In this document: positions 42,601 through 52,900 of the stretch, piece after piece
Layout: every line of letters starts with the position of its first letter
Numbering within the stretch: the first letter of the stretch is position 1
From: Bryum argenteum
Taxonomy: Eukaryota > Streptophyta > Bryopsida > Bryales > Bryaceae
NCBI GenBank assembly: GCA_037043015.1
Contig: CM073321.1
Location: forward strand, 43,234,420 to 43,298,419
Reading direction: 5' to 3'
Length of the DNA stretch: 64,000 nt
Notes under the pieces: generated by a model
Database searches by the model: none
Seen by the model: the letters and a program-made list of their open reading frames with translations, nothing else
Told to the model about the DNA's origin: nothing
Program-made: the position numbers and the translations under genes

Positions 42601-43979
42601 TGTCTTTTGGTTCACCTGCACCAACCAGTTCATTCAGTCAAACAGTGCTCACACTCGATTACTCGGGCGCAGATAAAACCCCATGCGGACGTCATAAATG
42701 CTTCCCAACACAGAGGAAACGCACCTCAGGCTTGTTCTTTATATTTTTTGCCCGATGTGCATAGTTCAGCGTGCTCAATGTTTCATCCAGGCATAGCACA
42801 GACGGCGATACCGTAGCAATGATGCACGTCTTTGTCTTTCCTCCCAAAGAGTCCCTCAGCAGATCTTGTCGACTTACTATCCCCATCAACAAATATTGGA
42901 AACGCACGGGATCATGAGACATGTCTTGGACCGGACATCCTAGCTCTAACAGAACCGATTGAACCCGGCTAACTCAAAGATCAGAACGGCATGCTCTACC
43001 TACAAGGAACGTGACCCAAGTGTTCCACTAGAGTTGTGATAACGCGTCTAAGGGTAAGCGGACTCTTGTTGATTTCTCCACCCCGCCGAAGCAATACCAT
43101 ATCAAGACATCGAACATGTCTAGAACTAACAGAGTCCGGACATGCTTGATGCCTTGGCGGCACTCCGCATTTCAATTTCATTCTAAACATTTCATTCAAA
43201 CTACTTCAAGACAAATCAATATGTACATTGTATTCGCAACGCATGCACTACTAGAAAAGAAGAGCAACAAAGAATGGTCACATAGAAACTTCGCAGGACA
43301 TGATCGCAATTAGCAACGTTCATAGGATCACGGAGCAATCTTTAAGAACGTCAAGGCATTGTAAATTCAAGCGAGGTCCCTCTCTTCGAGTAGCTTTTGA
43401 GAACGGTTCTAAAATTAACATTTCGCACTGTCGGGGATCATTTCACGCGCCCTATTACTCAACCTCAAGATCGGTTTGAAACTTACGTCTTTAGCACCGG
43501 ACCGAGAGATGTTCTCGGATCCCGCCATGTCCACAGATTCAACTTTCCACATTTCATCGACTCTTCACCTCCGGGTGGTTTCCTTCATGTGGATGGCGAT
43601 CAAAAATATGGAGTGAGAACGGCCGCCATTCGCACACACCGAAATTATTAACACACCTCTGTCGAGGTTTAAGAGCTTCTTCAACCAAAAGATCCAAGCA
43701 ATCTCGGTGGAAGTGCATCTCGCTTAGCCTCGTACACGGCACCATTACAGAGAGACGGAAACCCTAGAAATGTGTTCGTACCTTTTACGAGTTTTGAGTG
43801 CCCTTAATCACGCACAAGTCCAGCGTCTTCTTCTTCTCATTCTTCGGCTTCGCCATAGCTCGCAGAAAAAAAGCACAACCCGATCACAAAAACTCCAGCT
43901 CAACGATACAGTCTTGCGAGTATTAGGTAATCGGGTATTTCTTTGTCAATCACCAAGAGCTCCCCGTTGATCTCGGCCG

Positions 43980-44070
43980 CGCTTGGGTCGGGGTAGGTGA
44001 GTGCACCAGGACCCCATCCGGCACCGGACCCTCCTCCGACCACGACCGCGGCTCCAGCGCTCGAACCGCA
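43980..44070 (-). repeat. Single copy of the 85-bp repeat, intron-like position
   Basis: This copy carries GGACCCCATCCGGCACCGGA and CCCTCCTCCG and closes on the minus strand with GCACTCACCTACCCCGACCC, then AAG. It is followed by open sequence (AEINGELLVIDKEIPD). Upstream on the minus strand, an ATG at 44247 opens MAELSDNVVTALIVSEDT up to a donor GAAG|GTAATT at about 44170. The copy therefore appears to sit in the first intron of a small unrecognised gene. Confidence 0.6.
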
Positions 44071-44249
44071 GCAACTCCCTCTCCGCCCTCCACTTGCTTT
44101 TTTGAGCTCCACCGACAGAAAGACGACTCTTACAGAATTCAAATTAGGTCACATGTTAAGAAAATTACCTTCGCTATCTTGTCGATCGGCTGCCGTGTCC
44201 TCTGAGACAATCAATGCAGTAACCACGTTGTCACTGAGCTCAGCCATAT

Positions 44250-45400
44250 CCTACTGCCTCTTAACCTCACAAGTACACGTTTGAATTTAATTGCAAAAAC
44301 TCCTGGAGAGAGCTATGGAGTACGATGACAACAGAGGGCAAGCATTTACGGAGAGGAGTTCGGGCACATAGAAGAGTGATCGAAGGAAATGTGAATGGAC
44401 GAGACAAAGCTGTTGGAAGAATGGGAATGGAAGGTGGGAGAGGACGAAGGTCTTAGCGGCTGCCAAATTAGGTCACGCACAAACGCATCAACAGCCACTC
44501 AGCTGACCTCAATGAGGTGACTGATGTGACCTCAACTTGATTCGACGCTGATTAAGGTGTCAAATCAGCAGGAAAAGCAAACAACAATCCAATCAAAACT
44601 CACCCGAAAGTTCTTCGCTAGTTTCATCGCCTGCTGATTCTTGCATTAAGAATTAGAATGCCAAAACAATCGCTTAAAAACATCCTCTCCAAATTGTTTA
44701 AAAAATAAAAAATTGTTTAAGGTGCATCAATTTCTCATACATCATTACAGTCAAAGAATAAAATTCAATCGTCAGCAAAGAAAAAAATTAGTCAAGCATC
44801 CAATATCAAAACAGACTCCTTCAATTTTTGCGTACTCCGTCGAATGGTTCTTCGATTGGTCGTGCTCGTTGAGGATCTCCTGCAGCGTCCTCAAGAATTG
44901 GCAAAAGAGTCTTTGCGGTTTCTCCCATTGCACTTCTGTGATTTCCCTTAAGCGTCAATTGTCTTCTACTACTTTTGTTCGAAAAGTATAGCCTCCCTCC
45001 TGGAACTCGCTTTCTACGTCGCTTTCTTCGTTCTACTTCTACAGCTTCCGGCATCTCAGAGCATGACTGTGCACCAACTCATTGGATTTGGATCAACGTT
45101 ATGTCGTTACGAGGAATATAAATACGACTACGTCGAGTTCTTACTATAGACGGCGCTGTCTTTTGCATTTACTACTCTCCTTTTACTACACTAAGTCTGC
45201 AATTCAAAACTGAAAAAGCACTGTACAAAATAATTACTGATAGCCACCATTTTACGTTCAGTTCAACTAAATCAATTATTGATCCTCAATTTGATGACGA
45301 CTCCAGGCTGAGACACCCCCTTCTTGTCGTCCGTCATCTTCGACTTTCTTTTTCAGTTTAGTACTCTCTAATTGTTTTCGAAATCAATACATTTCTTATG
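44250..45400. other. Spacer upstream of the MULE-like gene
   Basis: No firm gene is present. A 77-codon minus-strand frame at 45054-44821 begins with a basic ERRKRRRKRV and continues ETAKTLLPILEDAAGDPQRA. It faintly resembles the start of GTP cyclohydrolase I, but too little is left to call. ACCTCA.TGAGGT words at 44500-44525 form a small hairpin. Confidence 0.35.
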
Positions 45401-45410
45401 ATTGCATACT

Positions 45411-48400
45411 ATGGCAACAATTCGTGTGGAGAGTGGTCGAGCCCCCTCGAGGGTATCACCTCAATTTGACGGAAGAATTGTTGTCAATGCTAGAATGCTC
45501 GCCTTGAAGTTTGATTTTAAACTAGACTCTACCTTTCTGGAGGAAGAGGTTTATGATGATTCGGGTTTGCTTCTTTACACTGATGCTATCAAATGTTGTG
45601 CAAACTTAGAAGGTGGTGTTTGGGTCCTAAAGCCTACTACGTACTGCATCAATGGTGAGCACACAGGAGTGATCCATCGCGCACAATCACAGACTGCAAC
45701 ACTTGGTGCAACAGTCTTAAGCTCTAAATCAGATGCCGCTGCACCTCTCACTTATGTCCCTGAACCCTCGAAGTCCGAGTTCATAAGTCTAAAAGACTCT
45801 GATGTTGTGTCAGATTTAGGCCACACAAAATTGAGAAACGGTCTAGGTCCTAGTGTTCGTCCACCACCAAGTGGTTCCGCTTCCCAGAAACCGCCATTGT
45901 CACCAGTGCCTGCCTCAACAGTTAGTTCTATAGCTTGCATTCGCAAACTCCAGTTTCTCAAAGGAGCCAAGAGTGAACTTAGCAAACTAGACCTAGATTC
46001 TTTCCAACATTCGTTCGTTCAGTGGTTGCCTGCAGAATACGATGGGAACCACGCATTTGAGTTCCCTCCACCCCCAAGTGATGTTAAGTCCGGCCATGCT
46101 AGAAAGCTGTACGGGATGGATAAATCTCATGACGGCCATGTTTGGTGCCATTCTGGTACTCGCAATATTCAAAATGACTTTAGATTAAGTTTCCATTCTG
46201 CTCACTGTGCTGGCCACCTTCGCTGTGAAAATCCGAGCTATCCATTTCAATTTCGCAAAGGCCATGCTGATAGTGTCAATGAAACGAAATGGGTTGGTCA
46301 TGTGAAGGGAAAATTCCTTGGCAAGACCCGACCATTGAATTCAACGTTGGTGTGCGCAATTTGTAAGGAGCCACCTACTTGCGTGAAGCTTTGTCATGCT
46401 CTTATGTACTGGGTTACGGGTGGAGTTACAACTACCCGTGCTTGTATACATATTGGGCATCATGATCACCCAATTGGAAGAGGTGAATGCAGGGAATCTC
46501 GTGTCTTACGAGATCGTCTGATTTCGGATGCCGTCGACAGGACTCCAAAAGCGTCACCATCTTCTATAACAATGTCAGCAAGTTTGGAGTTCCTAGGCGA
46601 CTTACTACTGGGTGAGGATGGAGAACCATATGTTCAGATGACGGATACAAAGATGCAAGACGTTATGCACAAGTTCGAGAGCTTTACCAGTCCGACCATT
46701 CGCCACAACATCTCTCAGTTTAAACGAATGGAGAAGCTAGGTGTGATTGATGGTGTATGCGAACTGAGGGGGACAACTTGCTGGCCATTTATCCAAGAGA
46801 ATAGATTTCCGGGCCAAGGAAAAGACACTGACAAAGTTTTTGTTTTCAAGATGTCCGAGATTGGACCTGGATCAGGCGTCGACCTCGTTCGACGCATGCA
46901 ATCCGGAAATCTGAAGGACTCATGGATCATGTTTGATCACGTTAAACGCATCAAACATTACACTACGTTTACTGTCATGTTTACAACTCAAACTACGCCA
47001 AGGTGATGACAATTGCTATTTGCGACATGCAATCTGAGACTATGGACGCACAGTCATACCTTTGGAGGATGCTTAACGAAGTTATGGCGCGTCATGGTGT
47101 CGTCAACGTCAATTTCAAAGGTTTTTCATGGTGCGGCGCTCAAGCCAATCGGAATCTTCAGACGAGATATTTACGGGACGGGAGACAAGACTGTGCCCAT
47201 GAAAGACAAGGAGAGATCGTGTCTACTCCACTAGACAAAATGCATGCACAAAGTAACAAACTTATACGTAACCCCGGTGCTCCGCGAAGAGCATAAGCGA
47301 ATCTGTACACAATATAAGGATGCAATCAATATGGACGAGGCCGAGACACGCTACCTTGCAATTCGATCGTGGTGGGTGTCAAGTGAAGCTGTTACGGATT
47401 CAAATTTGCCAGCCATGGAGTCCTGGCTGGCGTGGTGGCATTTCCATTACGAGGCAATGGGAGGCTTTATGGATCTTGTAAGCGTGCTTTAACTTTTGTT
47501 TCTGTGATATGCTTAAATATTTCTCTCGACGTACCATCCACCACGGCACTTTCCATTCTTTTCATACCTCTACTCTGTAGACATGCCTCCCTTGTGCCGC
47601 CACTCCGATACTTCATTTTCCTACACGATCCACATATTCTTGTACTCGGATTCGTTAAGATTTACGTAATAGTTGGTTTTCCATTTCCAACAGTAGAAAT
47701 GACCTAATTTGACTTTTGCGGGGGGACTCATCGATGAAGAGAAAGTGAAATGCCAATGTGCAATTTATTTGAAACCATCCACGCTGCGTGGTCAAAACGA
47801 TCCCCAGTAAAGACGTTGAGGATATTTTGAAGCATCGGTGGACGGTTTTGTCGGGCATTCACGCAATGCACACGTTACAATGCTTTTCTACACGGTAAAA
47901 GCGGTGGTACGAGACCGGACAAGGAGGATCTGCGCTTCAGGCTCGCAGTCGAAGTAGGGAATCAACACAATATACAAAGCCATGGAAGCCATCCCCGGTG
48001 CTAAGGACTTCTGGTTGCGGACCCTAATTATGTTGGCGAGGAAGTTTTGGATCAAGTAAAAGGCGTTTGGAAACGCAACCTGGTGCTGATGACGATTCTC
48101 ATCGGTTCGACAAGGTTAACTTCTCTCAGCCAAAGCACTCCAAAAGGAGAACACGCTCTCAGGGATCTCCTTCTACTCCTATTCAAATAGATGACGAAGA
48201 CGTAGACGATATTCTAGCGGCTGTGCCAGTTCCACCTGCACCCATTGTCCATGTTACTGAAGTCCAAGAAGATGACTGTGAGAAAGGAAAATGGCATATC
48301 CGTCGTGTTCCTGCAAATAGCAATCCGACTTGTATTGGAAACCGGAGCGTGTCAAAGCAATGCCAGCAGAAGATCATTGGGCCAGCACCTACGTTCCATG

Positions 48401-49140
48401 GGACTCGTTACTATCGCCCAAAGAACCTCGACATCAAGCAATTTTTCTACTTCTGCCCAGATGATCTGAACAGGTGTGTTAAAGGCCCCCGCAGAAGGTG
48501 GATTACGGATCTAATTCCTGATGTCCCAACGGTTTGGCCTGTTCAGAAAGGAACAAATCTAACTATGCGTGAGGTCTTGGCACTTCAACAAGGGGGATTC
48601 CAGCTACAACAAAAACGACCAATGCCGATGGAGCGTCAGTTTGGATATAACGTTGCTATTGCGGATCAAATTGAAAGCATCCCGATCCCAACACAATCAG
48701 ATATTAAGTACATGACGGTGCGCAACGGCAAATCCTGCAAGCGTTTCGTCAGTCGTAAGAACTCGGAGAAGCAGCTCGCAAGGTGGGAGTCAGCAATGCT
48801 TCTTCACGCGGAGATGGCCCGGATCAACCTTATTCCTAGCCCAGGTATCGGAGCAGTCATTGATTTGAAATCAACCACCGGGTCAGAGGCAGCGGAGTAC
48901 AAGGTTGTGATAGGATCATTCCCTAGCTGCACTTGTATTGATTTCACAGATATGGCATTGCACCACAAAGGGCGTGGAGGATGGTATAACTGCAAGCACC
49001 TATGCTACATTTTCCGCATGATTTGTGGATTCCGACTCCAAGACGACCACCTCGTGACCGCCCCTACCTTAAGCTTCAACGAGATAAAGCGCGTGCTGCT
49101 TGCTAGGATTTTGGATAGGATCCCGGTACAGAATCATTAG
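45411..49140 (+). mobile_element. MULE-like (Mutator superfamily) DNA transposon coding region
   Basis: Block 45411-47006 (about 531 residues) begins MATIRVESG and has a Cys/His-rich segment (HDGHVWCHSG ... HCAGHLRCENPS) typical of the DNA-binding part of MULE proteins, then VCAICKEPP. Blocks 47006-47296 and 47244-47492 carry the core: MTIAICDMQSE (first catalytic Asp), GFSWCGAQAN (second Asp position changed to Cys) and VPMKDKERSCLLHWTKCMH. Block 48067-49140 ends in a SWIM finger: CTCIDFTDMA, then YNCKHLCYIF (C-x-C ... C-x-H). Frames differ at about 47004 and again at about 47.2 kb, and the part between 47.5 and 48.07 kb is broken up, so this copy is not intact. Terminal repeats were not found by eye. 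Confidence 0.72.
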
Positions 49141-49980
49141 TTCTTGTTCACGAAGGTCCATGTCACAGCCTTCGGTGTCTAGACTACCAAAGTGGTTTAA
49201 CCAACATCCCACTTAAAAAAAAAATGTTGTGACTTCAGATTTCCTTCATCATGAACATAGCTCACAAACATCTTGGATGCACCACCTTATCTTGAGTTTT
49301 GTTTTGTTGTTCAACTTCAACCCTCGCTCACTCACTCTGTTCACCCATGCTCACTCTCACTCTATTCACCCTCGCTCACTCTTACCCTCACTCTGTTTAA
49401 CCTCTACCCTCGTTCTAACGTCACCGTCAGAAGCATGACCCCGTCACGGGTATGTTACCCCTCGCACAGCGCACTCGCTCCGGCGTGAAGTGAGCAATGG
49501 GTGAACACATCGCACTCGCTCCGGCGTGAGTGGTGAGTGGTGAGCGGTGAGGAACTAATAGATGGAACTTGTAACTACTGAATAAAATTACAGTAGAGTG
49601 AATAAATTTGACAATTACAGTATTAAAGAGTAAATGTTGTATTCTATGAGGCAATTGTACTTAGTGTCGTTAATGCGCAAGTGTTGACAGTCTCAATTTT
49701 GGAAAAGTGACGGCGGCCGTCACTGTCAGAGTATTTGTATGCAAATTCAAAAAATAGATTAGCATCTCATGTCAGAGACTGTCACATTTGGCAGCCCATC
49801 AGCCGTCATAGTTGTTGCGATAATTACTGATCAACTGCGCAAATTATGTTAGAGGCGGCTTCGAAGTTTTGTTTAAATAGGAGTAGGACGACAATATGAT
49901 CCTTTTCATTGTTCGTTTAGTTGGTGTTGGTAAGGTTTTGAGACGGTACGAACTGTGTCCATTTGAATAGACTCTTGAAC
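49141..49980. other. Spacer with CTCACTC low complexity and a small palindrome
   Basis: CTCGCTCACTC units run from 49320 to 49400. CGCACTCGCTCCGGCGTGA occurs twice (49469 and 49511). AGTGACGGCGGCCGTCACT, a perfect palindrome around its centre, lies at about 49707. No gene is seen until the ATG at 49984. Confidence 0.55.
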
Positions 49981-49983
49981 GTT

Positions 49984-52900
49984 ATGGACGCGGTGAGCAT
50001 GGGGTCTGAAAGATCCAGTGAGAGTGTGCCTAAGAAAAAGAAGAGGAGAGGGGGAACTCGTTTTAGTAACACAAACGAAGCGCATTGCGAAAGGTGGGTG
50101 CGCCTAGGTCGAGTGGAGATGAGGGAGGACCTGCTGATTTTGACTTGGACGATGATGAAGTCGGGCCGCAGTACAGGCGGAATCTCAGAATGCGGTCGAT
50201 CAATCTGGACACCGTGCCCGAGATTGTTGAGAAGGATGCAAGTGAAGATGTGAACGAATTCAGGAGATTGATGAGGGAGAGCGCGGTAGAAGTGGATCGA
50301 CATCGAGCGATTCTCTATGTTATTCCGTAGAAGGTGATGTGACTGCACAGGATTCCGAGAAGCAGGTACGGTACTATTCTTTACCTTTTGTTATTAAGTT
50401 ATTGCAGTTTGAGTTTAATGAGTTGAATACTTGCATACTAGGCTAATGCCGAGGAAGGTCTCAAGGACGATGACGTACTTGGTTTAAGTTTTGACGATAC
50501 GGAGAAAGATGTCAAGGATTGTTCTGAGAACGAGGAGCGGATAGGCAAGAACAAGGTGTTGGAAGATGTTGACGAAGATGAAGATACCACTGATCGCATT
50601 TTAGGGGATGAGGTAAATGACATGACGTTTTTCATAAGAGTAATGAAGGAGTCAAGGCACAATTTAGCGTTCACCTCTGTAGATTAGATATGCGATTATG
50701 ATTGCATGGTTCGCCAATGTACATGTCATTTAACTATTGCTTTAGTAAGGAGAATATGACATTTATTGAATAAATGTTTGATTTGTGTTGATGATTATAA
50801 ATCATGACAGTTCCGATTGGAGTTACTAAGTAAAGAGTTTGTCATACATATAAGTACTATACTCCTGTGTATGTAAAATTCTTTGGAAGTGTACACTTTA
50901 CAAGTCTATATGACAGTATGCTTTCAGAAGTACTTGAAGAGTTTTTGGGTGACGACGTAGCATATCACAGAGGATGTATAATTGAAATTTTGAATGACCT
51001 TATTATATTATGTCTAATGTTACATGATTAGTTAGAATGTCAAAGTTGAATATTAGATCTTGAATACTTTGTTACACGAATAATAGTACTAGTATCAGAA
51101 TTTCGAGTCTTAAAAATATATCTCGACTACGTAATATCCATTTTAATTAAAATGTGGTGCAATAGTAAAGACCCGTGCATAGAACAGATCCAGTATGATA
51201 ATTAAAAAAGATTGAAAGGTTTAGACTGCTAGAAGGTACGGGTATTGCTTTGAACGGGGTAGAAAGAAAAACCGGCTCCGGGTATGCTATTGGCCATGGT
51301 ATAAGGCTGCCAGGATAACAGGCTGCCTTTGTATCGGGCTGCCAGGGTAACTGGCTTCCAGGGTATCGGGCTGTCCAGGGTATCGGGCTACGAGGGTAAC
51401 GGGGTTCCAGGGTAATGGGCTGCCATGGTAACGGGCTGCCAGGGTAACGGGCTGCCAGGGTATCGTGCAGGCCTGGGTATGGGGATATTAGGGTAACGGG
51501 CAGCCAGGGTATATGGCTGGCCTAGATAACGTGCTGGTAAGGTAACGGGCTGCCAGGGTAACGAGATGCCAGGGTATCAATTTAGGCAAGTAACAAGCTG
51601 GTAGGGTAACGGGCTGCCAGAGTAACGGGTGGCCAGGGTAACAGTCTGCCCAGGTAACGTGCTGCGACGCTAACATGCAGCCAGGGTATCAGGCTGCCCA
51701 TGTATCGGGCTGCCCTGTTATCGGGGTGACCAGGTATTGGCTGGCGTGGATCGACATCGGGGAGCACCTCGTTTGCGTCGGCGCGGACTCTAGGCGTGGC
51801 GCATGCTGTGGCCCTCCGCAACGCTCTATGTCAGCCTCCGCAGCGCCTCCGATGGCCGGATTCATGAATGCGCATGTGACTCCGATGGGCCACAGAAACC
51901 TAATCCCTATCTTAGATGCCGCCAAGTCAAGTCGCTAAGTGATATGCTTGGCGGCCTTAGAATTAGTCAGTAAATATGCCTGACAGAAAGGGTGGCTAAA
52001 TTGATCGTAGTACCAAATATAGGATTGACGGTGGCAGTGCAGATGCTTTCGTAAGTCTTGAATGGACTAGCTTAACTTATCTTCATGATCGCAGTGAAGG
52101 ATCCTTACAAATGAAGTGTGTGAAAATCATCTTCGTTCCTTGGTTTCTGTAGGAAGGAGCTGCAAGTGTCGAAGTCCAAGAAGTCATGACGAACCTTGTG
52201 GAGAAGGAGGTGACAATGATCGAAGGAGAAGAGAATGCCGAGATGAATCCGGAGAATGTCACTGCCGATTCAAATACAAGCCTCTTTTCTGAGTTTTACA
52301 GGGAATACGCTCTCCGATACGCTCCAAGAAAAGAATTTAAGACTCGTGAAGAAAAGGAGGAATGGTTTGCGAGGGGCTTCAAGGTTAGAAGTACCTGCTT
52401 CATCATGTACTGAATTTGCTACTTGTGAATGCCGAGAAGACTCTGTCATCTATGAGGAAAGTACGAGTTTGTCGATTGTCTGCATCGCTCTTCTCAGAAG
52501 AGTGAATATTTTTTCAAAATTTCTGCCCTTGGAGTGGTCATAGAGATCTACACGTGTTTTGTTCTCGAAGGGGGTCGACACCCTCCCATCGCAGGCTGAG
52601 CTCAGAGAGCACGAAGTAATCAGTAATGCAGAAGATTCTTGTTCAACTCCCGGCTTGCAGTGGTCTTGTTGCCCGCCGAACTACGGGTCTCATCATCGAA
52701 GACCACAGCCACGGGGAGACCAGGAATTAACGACGACCCCAGGGCTCGAGGCCAAGGACACAGTGATCAGAGGACCACGAGGATCGAGACCGTGACACAC
52801 AGCGAAGAAAGTCGAAGGGCAGCGCAAGGGATTAGGTTTTATTATAAATAAGGGTAGAATGATACAATAGCAGCTCCTTGTATTGCTAGAACAGGATGTT

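Larger units (their letters stand above)
40377..43700 (-). pseudogene. Kinesin-5 (BimC/Eg5-type) gene, exon-split and damaged
   Basis: Kinesin-5 class members form homotetramers that slide antiparallel spindle microtubules. From 43.69 kb downward, blocks of the class appear in order. SHSIF and, after a gap, MAGSENISRSGAKD (43640-43480, ending in a GTAAGT donor) are switch I and switch II. GEINKSPLTLRRVI and TTLVEHLGH follow at 43080-43015, then [13 protein letters not shown] and [15 protein letters not shown] at about 42870-42720 (end of motor and neck). DKIERLESDVEGRDK (41504-41449), RMRNETQQ (about 41320), LEMTHKNLYETTEGLKQ (about 41190-41080), ATVQDVAGLFAKI (about 40900) and a long coiled-coil block to 40377 follow. 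The P-loop exon (GQTGTGKT) is not found. One TGA or TAG lies in several blocks, for example TAG before QQQLQTLEEQ at about 40612. Family call is firm; working state is doubtful. Confidence 0.75.

Noticed and set aside
44821-45054. GTP cyclohydrolase I N-terminus
   Set aside because: Only a short faint resemblance (KTLLPILEDAAGDPQR) without catalytic residues.
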